From Thalassospira sp. MCCC 1A03138 (GTDB lineage Bacteria; Pseudomonadota; Alphaproteobacteria; Rhodospirillales; Thalassospiraceae): a stretch of 64,000 bases of DNA. Below, one piece after another: positions 55,612 to 64,000 of the stretch (position 1 is the stretch's first letter; each line of letters starts with the position of its first letter). The stretch lies in NCBI RefSeq assembly GCF_002115785.1, contig NZ_JFJY01000004.1:248001-312000 (forward strand), read 5' to 3'. The translations under genes and the position numbers were made by a program. The notes beneath the pieces are model-generated. The model was not told where the DNA came from, ran no database searches, and saw nothing but the letters and a program-made list of their open reading frames with translations.

Positions 55612-56606
55612 TATGCTTTCCCCGATTTTGGCTGGTTCATGTCATAATCGTGAACACAGCGATAAAGATGCCCGGCGGGTGAAATCCGGGCCGGTATATC
55701 GGACGCACATTGCGCGGTTGCCTCGTCACAGCGGCTTCGGAAAGCACAGCCGTCCACATCATCGATAAGAGACGGCACAATACCGGGGATCGAGCCCAGA
55801 TGTTCACCAACCGCGGTTTTGCCCGGCACCGGAATGCAATTGAGCAACCCGCGAGTATAAGGATGCTTTGGCGCGGTAAAGACTTCGGCGGCACTCCCGG
55901 CTTCGACCATTTCACCGGCATACATGATGGCAACCTTGTCCGCGACGCGGGCCACCACACCCAGATCGTGGGTAATCAGGATCATCGCCATGTTCAGTTC
56001 ACGCTGAAGATCCTTAAGCAGGCGCAATATCTGGGCCTGAATGGTGACATCAAGCGCGGTTGTCGGTTCATCCGCAATGATCAGATCAGGTTCGCCCATC
56101 AGGGCCATGGCAATCATCACGCGTTGACGCAAACCACCGGAAAGCTGATGGGGATATTGTTTCATGCGGTTGGCCGCCGCCGTGATCCCGACCTTTTCCA
56201 GAAGTTCGATGGCACGGTCACGCGCAACCGGCTTGGGAACCTTCCGATGAAGCAAAAGGGCTTCCATCAGTTGATCGCCAATCGTGTATGCCGGATTAAG
56301 CGAAGTCATCGGCTCCTGAAAGATCATCGAAATCCGGTTGCCGCGCAGTTTGCGCATATCCCGATTGGATGCGGTTTGCAGATCGACACCTTCAAAATCC
56401 AGAACCTGCGCCGAACGTTGGGCCTGCTTGGGCAGAAGCCCCATGATCGCAAGCGAGGTCAGGGATTTGCCACTGCCTGATTCACCGACCACACACAGGG
56501 TTTCACCGCGCTTCACATCGAAATCAATGCCGCGCACGGCATGCAGCGTTCCGGCCGCCAGCGGAATATCGACCGTCAGGCCGCGAACAGAAAGAATGTT
56601 TTCCAT
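55611..56606 (-). CDS. oligopeptide ABC transporter ATPase, DppD/OppD type
   Basis: From the ATG at 56606 (GGGGC upstream) the protein has 331 residues. Walker A is GESGSGKS, the signature is LSGGLRQRVMIAMALM and Walker B is LIIADEPTTALD. The C-terminal CAFRSRCDEATAQC segment is typical of DppD. It supplies energy together with DppF for the DppBC permeases encoded upstream. An upstream frame extension is not family-like. Confidence 0.95.
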   Translation of the reverse strand: MENILSVRGLTVDIPLAAGTLHAVRGIDFDVKRGETLCVVGESGSGKSLTSLAIMGLLPKQAQRSAQVLDFEGVDLQTASNRDMRKLRGNRISMIFQEPMTSLNPAYTIGDQLMEALLLHRKVPKPVARDRAIELLEKVGITAAANRMKQYPHQLSGGLRQRVMIAMALMGEPDLIIADEPTTALDVTIQAQILRLLKDLQRELNMAMILITHDLGVVARVADKVAIMYAGEMVEAGSAAEVFTAPKHPYTRGLLNCIPVPGKTAVGEHLGSIPGIVPSLIDDVDGCAFRSRCDEATAQCASDIPARISPAGHLYRCVHDYDMNQPKSGKA

Positions 56607-56616
56607 ACTGATGCCC

Positions 56617-57540
56617 CTAGTTGCGGTTTTCAGGTGCGGAAACGTCACGAAGACCGTCACCCAGCAAATTGATCGCCAGAACAAGGATGAACAGCGCGAC
56701 ACCCGGGATGGCAATCATCCATGGCTGGAACAAAAGCATCTGTTTGCCTTCCGATACCATCAAGCCCCAGGACGGGGTCGGCGGTTGCACCCCGAGGCCT
56801 AGGAACGACAGGGCGGCTTCAAGCAAAATGGCATGCGCCATTTCAAGCGTTACAATCACGATCAGGCTGTTGGCGATATTGGGCATGATTTCGCTAAACA
56901 GGATGCGCTTGGTCGAACAGCCGATGGCCTTGGCTGCCGTGACATATTCCATCGATCGCAATTGCAGCGTGGCAGATCGCATCACAACCGCGAACCGATC
57001 CCAAAGCAAAAGGCCAAGAACCGTGATCACCACCTGAAGTGATCCGCCAAACAGCGCCACCACCGCCAGCGCCACCAGAACCACGGGCATGGCAAGGCGC
57101 ACATTGATCAAAAAGGTGACACAGGCATCGACACGGCCACCGAAATACCCCGCGGCAACCCCCATACTGGTGCCGATAATGCCGGAAATCAGGGCAGCAA
57201 TCGCCCCGATGGCCAATGAAATGCGTGCGCCATAAAGCAACCGTGAAAGATAATCCCGCCCCAGATGATCGGTACCAAGGATGTTTTCCCAACTGCCTTT
57301 GGCATCCCAGACCGGCGGGATCATTCGATGCATCAAATCCTGATGATAGGGATCATAAGGTGCCAGAAGAGGTGCGAAAAGCGCCATCAGGAAAATGGTC
57401 AGAAGCACGATGGCACCAAACATCAGCCCCTTGTGACCAAGGACTTTGGTCAGCAAAATCTGTCGTGGCGTCGGGCCGCTCAGGACTTCAGCTTCAACCT
57501 TGGGTGCCACTGTGTTGATGGTTTCGGTCGTGTTGGTCAT
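56617..57540 (-). CDS. oligopeptide ABC transporter permease, DppC type
   Basis: The 307-residue protein has a polar N-terminus, a first membrane helix near residue 38, then NILGTDHLGRDYLSRLLYGA, the DppC hallmark, and the EAA loop YVTAAKAIGCSTKRILFSEI. It has five to six helices. The start lies one base after the DppB stop. Confidence 0.95.
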   Translation of the reverse strand: MTNTTETINTVAPKVEAEVLSGPTPRQILLTKVLGHKGLMFGAIVLLTIFLMALFAPLLAPYDPYHQDLMHRMIPPVWDAKGSWENILGTDHLGRDYLSRLLYGARISLAIGAIAALISGIIGTSMGVAAGYFGGRVDACVTFLINVRLAMPVVLVALAVVALFGGSLQVVITVLGLLLWDRFAVVMRSATLQLRSMEYVTAAKAIGCSTKRILFSEIMPNIANSLIVIVTLEMAHAILLEAALSFLGLGVQPPTPSWGLMVSEGKQMLLFQPWMIAIPGVALFILVLAINLLGDGLRDVSAPENRN

Positions 57541-57541
57541 G

Positions 57542-58459
57542 TCAGCCCACCCTCATGCGCGGGTCAAGCCACGCATTCAACAAATCCGACAGGAAGGTGA
57601 AGACGATATAGAACATCGAAAACACCAGAATCAGGGCCTGCACGGTTGGCAGATCGTTACGACCAATGGATTCCCATGCCAGATAGCCCGCGCCATGCAG
57701 GGCAAAGATCGATTCAACAACAATCGATCCGCCCAGCATGAAGCCCATCTGAACGGCGGCCAGACTGACAACCGGGATGATGGCATTGCGAAGGGCATGC
57801 TTGAACATGACCCTGAATTCACCCGCCCCCTTGGCGCGTGCGGTGCGGACATAATCCGCCCCCAGCACATCAAGCATCCCGGCCCGGGTCAGGCGCATGA
57901 TGGCGGGCATCGCGTAGTAGCCCAAAACAATGGTCGGCATCACAAAGTTTTGCCAGTTGTCCGAGCCGGAAGGCGGCAGGATGCGAAGCTTGATACTGAA
58001 CAGGACAATCAGGACCAGGCCAAACCAGAAACTGGGCATGGCCTGCCCCATGACCGAAAGGAACAGGGCTATCCGGTCAATAATGCTGTTGGGGCGAACG
58101 GCGGCGGCAACACCCAAAGGCACAGCCGTCAGAAGCGCAAAGGAGATTCCGCAGACGCCAAGCAACATCGTGACGGACAGACGTTCGGCAACCAATTGTG
58201 ATACCGGCAGCTTGAAGTAATAGCTTGTGCCGAAATCTCCCCTGATCGCATTGAACATCCATTCGCCATACTGAACGACCCATGGTCGATCAAAGCCGTA
58301 ATATATTCTTACAGCTTCGATATCCTCGGCATTCGCCGTTTCACCAGCAATAGCCGCCGCGGGATCCCCTGAAAGATAGAGAAGCGCGAAGCTAAGCATG
58401 GAGACGGCAAGCGTCACCAGCAAGGCCAGACCAAGCCTTTTTAACGTATATACCAACAC
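57542..58459 (-). CDS. oligopeptide ABC transporter permease, DppB type
   Basis: The 305-residue protein starts at GTG 58459 with LVYTLKRLGLALLVTLAVSM, the DppB opening. It has six membrane helices, and the EAA loop DYVRTARAKGAGEFRVMFKH follows the fourth. AGGGG lies upstream. It pairs with the DppC protein. It follows the binding-protein gene by 25 bases. Confidence 0.95.
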   Translation of the reverse strand: MLVYTLKRLGLALLVTLAVSMLSFALLYLSGDPAAAIAGETANAEDIEAVRIYYGFDRPWVVQYGEWMFNAIRGDFGTSYYFKLPVSQLVAERLSVTMLLGVCGISFALLTAVPLGVAAAVRPNSIIDRIALFLSVMGQAMPSFWFGLVLIVLFSIKLRILPPSGSDNWQNFVMPTIVLGYYAMPAIMRLTRAGMLDVLGADYVRTARAKGAGEFRVMFKHALRNAIIPVVSLAAVQMGFMLGGSIVVESIFALHGAGYLAWESIGRNDLPTVQALILVFSMFYIVFTFLSDLLNAWLDPRMRVG

Positions 58460-58484
58460 CGTTCTGAACCCCTGATCCGGAGGA

Positions 58485-60002
58485 TTATTTCCAGCTCATC
58501 TGGAAGAAGCGCGGAATAGCATCCGTGGTCGGTGCATATTCCAGATCCTTGGTGAACACGTAGTTCGAGTTATAGGAGAACAACGGCAACCAATAGGCTT
58601 CTTCCGCAATACGCTTCAGGGCTTTGGCGTAGTATTCCTTGCGCTCGTCGGGATCGACGGAACTGTCGGCAACATCCAGCCATTCCTTGACCTGCTCGTC
58701 TTGCGCACTGTCAAGACTGCCAAGCTTGAAATACTGGCTGACGATCGCCGACGCATCATTGATCGAATAGGATCCCCATGTCTGGAACGACATCGGCACC
58801 TCGCCCTTCATGTTCAGTTCACGCAAGGCGGAGTATTGCAGAAGCTTGAAATTGCTTTTGATGCCGACCGCTTCGAGATAGCCCAGCATGGCTTCGGCAT
58901 ATTCGCGATCACGATAGGCATAGAAGTCAATTTCAAGTCCATCCGGATAACCGGCTTCGGCAAGAAGCTGTTTGGCTTTTTCAGGGTCATAGTCATAGAC
59001 GGTAACGTCCTGTGCGCAACCGAACTGCGACGGGAAGCACGCCGAATTGACGACGCGGGATTTTCCCTTGAGCATTGATGCAACGATGGCTTCGCGATCA
59101 ATCGCATGCGAAATTGCCTGACGCACAAGCTTGTTGGTGAACGGGTTGTTTTCACCGCTGCGACCGGCGGCATCAAAGTCAAGATATCCAATACGCATGG
59201 TGCTTTCGTTGGCAACCGTGAATTCACCCATCGCGCCAAGGCTTTCGGCCTGATCTGGCGGCACCTGCCAGATCCAGTCCAGACCGCCACTGAATAGTTC
59301 GGCCGCCTGGGTGTTGAAATCGGGAATGGTGCGGATATCGAGACGACCGATATCGGCCTCTCCCTTCGGGCTGTCCTTGTGATAATTTTCGTACTTCTCC
59401 AGCACGAAATGCTTGCCCGGCTCAACCGAAACAACCTTGTAAGGACCGGTCCCCACCGGATTAAGCCCCATGCCGGTCGGACCAACCTCGGCATAATATT
59501 CGTTGGGATAAATCGATACCGGCCCGGCAAGATATTCAATCGCCGCCGGGAATGGCGCTTTCAGATGAATGCGGACCTTGAACTGGTCAATCTTCTCGGC
59601 ACTTTTCATCCAGTTGACGTTGCGCTGGGTTTTAACGCCGTTCTTTTCGTCCGCAACCCAGTTCACGGTCGCAACCACATCGTCGGCGTCGAAAGGCTCA
59701 CCATTGTGGAACGTCACACCTTGGCGAAGATTGAATTCAAGGGTTTTGTCATCAACCCATTTCCAGTCCGTCGCCAGATTTCCCTTATACTCGCTGGTAT
59801 AAGGATCGCGATACACCAGCCCATCCCAGATGGAGCGTTGCAGAATGACGCCTTCACGTGCCGAGTTGAAATAACTGTCGACATTTTCAAGCTCTTTGGA
59901 GAATGCGACATTGAGAGTATCGTCTGCTTTGTTGGCAGCGGCTGTTCCAGCAGCGGCCATGACGAGGGCAAAGATTCCAGCCCCCTTAAGGATCTGTTTC
60001 AT
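58485..60002 (-). CDS. peptide ABC transporter binding protein, family 5 (DppA type)
   Basis: The ATG at 60002, with AGGAGG five bases upstream, gives 505 residues. The signal peptide is MKQILKGAGIFALVMAAAGT with cleavage near AAA. ADDTLNVAFSKELENVDSYF and the central LEFNLRQGVTFHNGEPFDAD segment mark the SBP family 5. It binds peptides in the periplasm. Together with a gamma-glutamyltransferase, the system resembles the glutathione importer Gsi (inference). It is the first gene of the operon, divergent from the IclR gene. Confidence 0.94.
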   Translation of the reverse strand: MKQILKGAGIFALVMAAAGTAAANKADDTLNVAFSKELENVDSYFNSAREGVILQRSIWDGLVYRDPYTSEYKGNLATDWKWVDDKTLEFNLRQGVTFHNGEPFDADDVVATVNWVADEKNGVKTQRNVNWMKSAEKIDQFKVRIHLKAPFPAAIEYLAGPVSIYPNEYYAEVGPTGMGLNPVGTGPYKVVSVEPGKHFVLEKYENYHKDSPKGEADIGRLDIRTIPDFNTQAAELFSGGLDWIWQVPPDQAESLGAMGEFTVANESTMRIGYLDFDAAGRSGENNPFTNKLVRQAISHAIDREAIVASMLKGKSRVVNSACFPSQFGCAQDVTVYDYDPEKAKQLLAEAGYPDGLEIDFYAYRDREYAEAMLGYLEAVGIKSNFKLLQYSALRELNMKGEVPMSFQTWGSYSINDASAIVSQYFKLGSLDSAQDEQVKEWLDVADSSVDPDERKEYYAKALKRIAEEAYWLPLFSYNSNYVFTKDLEYAPTTDAIPRFFQMSWK

Positions 60003-60056
60003 TATAGCCTCCTGATATGCGTGCCTTACTTCGCGGTGTTCGCGGCAAGACACATT

Positions 60057-60094
60057 AGATGTATTTAAAACATCTTGTATTATATTGTAATACA
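60057..60094. promoter_or_regulatory. tandem palindromes, candidate IclR operators
   Basis: AGATGT-N7-ACATCT at 60057-60075 and TGTATTA-N5-TAATACA at 60076-60094 lie end to end in the AT-rich spacer between dppA and the IclR gene. Both are perfect in their arms. The position 55-92 bases upstream of dppA, and just before the iclR gene, fits a shared operator. Confidence 0.6.
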
Positions 60095-60179
60095 GCGTAC
60101 TGTATAAAACTACGATAAGGCAACTGGAAGCTGCATGTCAACCAGCACGTTTGCCATTAAAAAACGAGGAAACGCGACC

Positions 60180-60959
60180 ATGGCGAATGCCAAAGCCCGG
60201 CAGCAGGACACCCTTTTTGTCACATCCCTTGAAAAGGGCATGCGGATACTCGAAGCTTTTTCAGAAGATAAAACCGAACTTGGCCTGGCCGATCTTGTAA
60301 AGGTTACCGGTCTTGAAAAAAGTGCGGCACAACGATATGCCAACACGCTTTACGAACTTGGCTATCTGGAAAAGAATCCGGAGACTCGCCGGTTTCGGCC
60401 ATCCGTCAAATATCTGGAAATGGCGTACAGTTATCTATGGGCTGATTATCTGGCGCAGTTGGCAATGCCCCGACTGATCGACCTGAGCCGCCAGACATCC
60501 CAAACCATCAACATGGCCGAGCCAATCGGAACCGACATTATTTATGTCGTGCGCATGCCCAACCATCGCACCAATTTCGGAGCTTCTGCAATTGGCCGAC
60601 GGGTGCCGGCACTGGTTGCCTCGTCCGGGCGCATTATCCTGAGCCGCCAGTCAGATCAGGCCATTCGTGACGCAGTGAATAATTGGCCAATCCGGCAATA
60701 CACCCCCCGGACAACGATGGATCGCGATGCCATACTCGATAATATCCTGATGGCACGCGAAAAGGGATATTGCACCACACAGGGGCAGGTTTTACCCGAT
60801 GAAGTCAACGTTGCCGCCCCGATCTGCAGCATTGACGGAATACCGGTTGGCGCCATCCACTGTTCTTTGCCGTCGATCCGATGGACAATCGAACGTGCGG
60901 AAGCAGAAATTGCCCCGCTTGTAGTTGAAGCAGCCCAATCGATCGTGCCATCCAGATAA
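60180..60959 (+). CDS. IclR-family transcriptional regulator
   Basis: The ATG at 60180, with GAGGAA eight bases upstream, gives 259 residues. An ATG at 60135 is also in frame, adding 15 residues. The winged helix ([20 protein letters not shown] to [18 protein letters not shown]) is followed by an IclR effector domain with [12 protein letters not shown] and [20 protein letters not shown]. It is divergent from the peptide importer operon and probably controls it in response to a peptide-derived metabolite. Confidence 0.92.
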   Translation: MANAKARQQDTLFVTSLEKGMRILEAFSEDKTELGLADLVKVTGLEKSAAQRYANTLYELGYLEKNPETRRFRPSVKYLEMAYSYLWADYLAQLAMPRLIDLSRQTSQTINMAEPIGTDIIYVVRMPNHRTNFGASAIGRRVPALVASSGRIILSRQSDQAIRDAVNNWPIRQYTPRTTMDRDAILDNILMAREKGYCTTQGQVLPDEVNVAAPICSIDGIPVGAIHCSLPSIRWTIERAEAEIAPLVVEAAQSIVPSR

Positions 60960-61146
60960 GGTAAAACCCGGCCCGGCCAGACCAAGGGAACGCCAGCGTA
61001 GCCACAGACAGACTCACAGCTTTGGAAAATACAGAATAACGCGGCCCTGCCTTAACCAATTTGCAACAGCTTATGGGCGAAAACCGGCATAAGATCTGGC
61101 GGACAGAAATCAGATCATAATTTTTAAAAAAGTTCAGAGCATTCAA
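60960..61146 (+). promoter_or_regulatory. spacer between the IclR gene and ftsA
   Basis: This 187-base stretch must hold the ftsA promoter, because ftsQ is far away. It is AT-rich near 61115-61140. It contains one GANTC (GACTC at 61011), the CcrM methylation site of alphaproteobacteria, and TAACGCGGCC, which also occurs at the end of ftsQ. No strong ribosome site precedes the TTG start of ftsA. Confidence 0.4.
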
Positions 61147-62397
61147 TTGGCACGCAGCAAAACCAGATCAGGCTTGATCGCGGCCTTGGACATCGGCACG
61201 TCCAAGGTCTGTTGCTTTATTGCCCGACGTGAAAAGGGCGAAGCCCCGAAAGTCATCGGCATCGGACATAATATGTCCAAGGGGTTGCAAAGCGGATCAA
61301 TCGCCAATCTTGACGCTGCGCAGGAAGTCGTCCTTGCGGCGGTGAATGCGGCCGAGAAAATGGCGGGCCATACGATTGATTCCGTCATCGTCAATCTATC
61401 TGGCGGCAGCCCGGAATCAGAAACCCACACGGTTGAACTGCCGCTGGGATCGCGTCCGATCGGCAATCTTGAAATCCGTAAACTGAACGATCAGAAGGAC
61501 GCCGTTCTGCGCCAGGCGGGTGACGAGTTGATCCACACCGTGCCGCTGGGCTTCAGGGTCGATGCCGCCACAGGTCTTCGTGATCCGCGCGGCATGTACG
61601 GGTCTGTCGTCGGGCTTGATCTGCATTTTGTGCGCACCCAGACCGCCCCGCTTCGCAATCTGGAAACCCTTCTGGGGCGCTGCCATCTCGGGATCGAGGA
61701 AACGGTGGTCACCCCGCTGGCATCGGGCCTGTCGGCTTTGACTGCCGATCAACGCGACCTTGGGGCGACTGTCATCGATATGGGGGCCGGCACCACAAGC
61801 GTTGCCGTCTTCCACGGTGGACAGGTGATCTATACCGCGACCGTACCGGTCGGCGGGGCGCATGTGACGCGCGATATCGCCTATGGGCTTAACACGTCGC
61901 TTAATCATGCCGAACGCATGAAAACACTGCATGGCAGCGCGCTGACATCGCCGTCCGACGATCAGGAAATCCTAGCGGTCCCTGTAATCGGCGATGAAGA
62001 TGAAAACAATGTCAATCATGTGCCGCGCTCGATGCTGATCAACATCATCAAGCCGCGTCTTGAAGAAACGTTTGAGTTGATTCGCGATCAGTTGGACGAA
62101 CATGGCCTGTCGCAGATCGGCGGCCGTTCCATCGTTCTGACGGGTGGCGCCAGCCAGCTTAACGCGATTGCCGATCTGGCAAGCCAGATGTTCGAACGCC
62201 CGGCCACCATTGCCACACCGCACGGGGTATCAGGTCTTGCCGAAGCAACGGCCGGCCCGGCATTTTCGGCCTGTGCAGGTTTGTTGTTGCGCGCCCTTCA
62301 GCAGCAGAACGATCCGCTTAGCGAAGCAATGGCCCAAATCCGTCAATCGGGTGGGCGTTGGGGTCGACTTGGCGCATGGTTCAAGGAAAACTTCTAG
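61147..62397 (+). CDS. ftsA: cell division protein FtsA
   Basis: The 416-residue actin-like protein starts at TTG 61147. The phosphate 1 motif is LIAALDIGTSKVCCFIARR, phosphate 2 is GATVIDMGAGTTSVAVFHGG, and the adenosine motif is IVLTGGASQLNAI. The C-terminal amphipathic helix GGRWGRLGAWFKENF anchors FtsZ filaments to the membrane. The Shine-Dalgarno sequence is weak, in line with low FtsA levels. Normally it follows ftsQ directly, but here about 23.7 kb separate them. Confidence 0.95.
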   Translation: MARSKTRSGLIAALDIGTSKVCCFIARREKGEAPKVIGIGHNMSKGLQSGSIANLDAAQEVVLAAVNAAEKMAGHTIDSVIVNLSGGSPESETHTVELPLGSRPIGNLEIRKLNDQKDAVLRQAGDELIHTVPLGFRVDAATGLRDPRGMYGSVVGLDLHFVRTQTAPLRNLETLLGRCHLGIEETVVTPLASGLSALTADQRDLGATVIDMGAGTTSVAVFHGGQVIYTATVPVGGAHVTRDIAYGLNTSLNHAERMKTLHGSALTSPSDDQEILAVPVIGDEDENNVNHVPRSMLINIIKPRLEETFELIRDQLDEHGLSQIGGRSIVLTGGASQLNAIADLASQMFERPATIATPHGVSGLAEATAGPAFSACAGLLLRALQQQNDPLSEAMAQIRQSGGRWGRLGAWFKENF

Positions 62398-62652
62398 TTT
62401 CCCTGACCGTTTCACGTTTTTTCGCGGCCTGCCCGATCCGGCTGGAAAGGCGTTTTACGCAACGCGAAAATTATTTCGCGAAAAAAACGCGATAATTTTC
62501 GAAATCTTCCATTGTTATTAATACGGCAATAACTCTTTGCCCGCTAAAACGAATGCCAAGGTCTAATGTCCGGGGGACACCTGAGACTTAGCGTGGCAAC
62601 GGGAAGGCCGCGCCGATCTTAAGCTCTAAAGCGCGGAGAGGAAGAGCAAACA
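62398..62652 (+). promoter_or_regulatory. ftsA-ftsZ spacer with long hairpin
   Basis: The 255-base spacer contains CGAAAATTAT (62465-62474) and its exact complement ATAATTTTCG (62492-62501), with inner CGCG / CGCG pairs around AAAAAAA. Further on, TTAA-N7-ATAAC (62518-62533) is one base off a CtrA box, and TGTCC-GGG-GGACA (62567-62579) is a small palindrome. It is likely to hold the ftsZ promoter. Confidence 0.5.
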
Positions 62653-64000
62653 ATGAGCACGATCAATTTTTCCGTTCCTGAAACGGAAGAAAACCTGAAA
62701 CCGAAGATTACCGTTATCGGCGTCGGTGGCGCTGGCGGAAACGCCGTTAACAACATGATCGCATCCGAACTTGAAGGTTGTGATTTTGTTGTTGCCAACA
62801 CCGACTCACAGGCCCTGAGCCAGAGCAAAGCAGCACGCAAGATGCAGCTTGGTCGCAAAATCACCCAGGGTCTGGGTGCTGGCGCACGTCCCGATGCGGG
62901 CAGTGCGGCCGCCGAAGAATCCATCGAAGACATTCAGGCCCAGCTTGAAGGCAGCCACATGGTATTCATCACCGCGGGCATGGGCGGCGGTACCGGTACC
63001 GGTGCAGCTCCGGTCATTGCACGTGCTGCCAAGGAAGCAGGCATTCTGACGGTTGGGGTCGTTACCAAACCGTTCCATTTTGAAGGCACGCGCCGTATGC
63101 GCACTGCCGAACAGGGGATCGAGCAGCTTCAGCAATATGTTGATACGCTGATCATCATTCCGAACCAGAATCTGTTCCGGGTCGCGAATGAAAAAACCAC
63201 ATTCGCAGATGCCTTCCAGATGGCAGATGACGTTCTGCGTAACGGCGTGCGCTCCATCACCGATTTGATGATGGTCCCGGGCCTTGTGAACCTTGACTTT
63301 GCCGACATTCGCACCGTCATGAGCGAAATGGGCAAAGCCATGATGGGCACCGGTGAAGCCACGGGTGAAAAACGTGCCCTTGAGGCCGCCGAGGCCGCCA
63401 TTGCAAATCCGCTTCTGGAAGATGCTTCGATGAAGGGCGCACGTGCGGTCCTGATCAACATCACCGGCGGCATGGATATGGCCCTTTACGAAGTCGACGA
63501 AGCCGCGAACCGTATTCGCGAGGAAGTTGCTTCGGAAGCCAACATCATCTTTGGTTCGACGTTCGACCCGACCATCGAAGGCGCGCTTCGCGTTTCCGTG
63601 GTTGCCACAGGCATCGATGCAGAGGACGTCCGTCGTCCGCAGCCGACCACCGTTTCGGTCGCGCAGATCAAGGCCGCCGAACAGGCCGCCAAGCCGGCAA
63701 CCCCGTCCTTTGGTCAGCATGGTGCGGCAGCCACCGTCGCCAGTGCCCCGGAAGCCGCTGTTGCCAGCGCGCATGATGGCTATCATGGCGGTGCCTCTAT
63801 CGACGAAATTCCGGCAGAACGTTTTGCCGCAACCGGCAGCGCCCAGCAGCCGGAACTGAGCAATCAGCCTGCTGGCAACAATACCGGTTCGATCGAACTG
63901 GGTCAGACCGTTCTGAAACCGAAGCCGGTTTCGCGCCCGGCACAGCATTTCACCCCGGCCGAAAAGCCGAAAGAAAACGGTGACATGGCCTTTATCCCGC
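62653..64000 (+). CDS. ftsZ: cell division protein FtsZ (3-prime end cut by window)
   Basis: The ATG at 62653, with GAGAGGAAGAG upstream, opens a frame of 449 codons running off the window. It has [15 protein letters not shown] and the tubulin signature [14 protein letters not shown] (residues about 105-118), then NLDFADI in the T7 loop. The GTPase core ends near residue 320. The linker after it is rich in Ala, Pro and Gln. FtsZ forms the division ring. The C-terminal FtsA-binding peptide lies outside the window. Confidence 0.97.
   Translation, partial: MSTINFSVPETEENLKPKITVIGVGGAGGNAVNNMIASELEGCDFVVANTDSQALSQSKAARKMQLGRKITQGLGAGARPDAGSAAAEESIEDIQAQLEGSHMVFITAGMGGGTGTGAAPVIARAAKEAGILTVGVVTKPFHFEGTRRMRTAEQGIEQLQQYVDTLIIIPNQNLFRVANEKTTFADAFQMADDVLRNGVRSITDLMMVPGLVNLDFADIRTVMSEMGKAMMGTGEATGEKRALEAAEAAIANPLLEDASMKGARAVLINITGGMDMALYEVDEAANRIREEVASEANIIFGSTFDPTIEGALRVSVVATGIDAEDVRRPQPTTVSVAQIKAAEQAAKPATPSFGQHGAAATVASAPEAAVASAHDGYHGGASIDEIPAERFAATGSAQQPELSNQPAGNNTGSIELGQTVLKPKPVSRPAQHFTPAEKPKENGDMAFIP

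Noticed and set aside
60960-61020. Second ftsQ relic before ftsA
   Set aside because: Only TAACGCGGCC (10 bases) matches the ftsQ end. That is too short to call.

Overview
The window reads as chromosomal DNA of a heterotrophic, chemotactic alphaproteobacterium. The gene style (TRAP carriers, HBM-type chemoreceptors, the order amidase, rnpB, mraZ, then the division and cell wall genes, and frequent GTG/TTG starts) fits Rhodospirillales and would suit a marine genus such as Thalassospira. The genus is a guess. Most genes are GC-rich with tight operons and ATGA or TAATG overlaps.

Layout. (1) 1-9.2 kb: a leftward TRAP operon (dctP, dctQ, dctM) running into a truncated 5-oxoprolinase/hydantoinase gene, an SDR, a MarR-type regulator and two tandem paralogous chemoreceptors, each with its own terminator. 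(2) 9.4-19.7 kb: housekeeping and small metabolic genes: DjlA-like co-chaperone, Uup-like ABC-F ATPase, DMT exporter, amidase, a family-3 binding protein, the RNase P RNA gene, a PPOX flavoprotein, a cysteine hydrolase divergent from a GlxA-type regulator, CorA and a secreted EF-hand protein. (3) 20.1-37.4 kb: the dcw cluster: mraZ, rsmH, ftsL, ftsI, murE, murF, mraY, murD, ftsW, murG, murC, murB, ddl, ftsQ. It is preceded by phased MraZ-box arrays. A small insertion with a GNAT gene and a very AT-rich orphan Imm63-like immunity gene lies between ftsW and murG. (4) 37.4-61.1 kb: about 23.7 kb of catabolic genes placed between ftsQ and ftsA, which are normally adjacent. (5) 61.1-64 kb: ftsA and ftsZ (cut by the window end).

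The catabolic block has three transport modules, each with its own regulator. The first is a TRAP carrier with L-idonate 5-dehydrogenase, gluconate 5-dehydrogenase, an enolase-superfamily dehydratase and a 2-hydroxyacid dehydrogenase, under an FCD-type GntR regulator. It probably takes up aldonates (idonate, 5-ketogluconate, gluconate). The second is a GtsABCD-like sugar ABC importer with a LacI regulator and a paired LacI-type operator. The third is a Dpp/Gsi-like peptide ABC importer with a gamma-glutamyltranspeptidase and an M20 peptidase under an IclR regulator. It probably takes up and hydrolyses gamma-glutamyl or other short peptides. A decayed ftsQ fragment lies inside the block near 45.6 kb. 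This suggests the separation of ftsQ from ftsA came about by duplication and insertion.

The most notable points are the split dcw cluster with its ftsQ relic, the phased MraZ-box arrays, the LacI double operator together with an apparent CTG start of the LacI gene, and the orphan immunity gene inside the cell wall cluster. All calls come from reading the sequence. No database search was possible.
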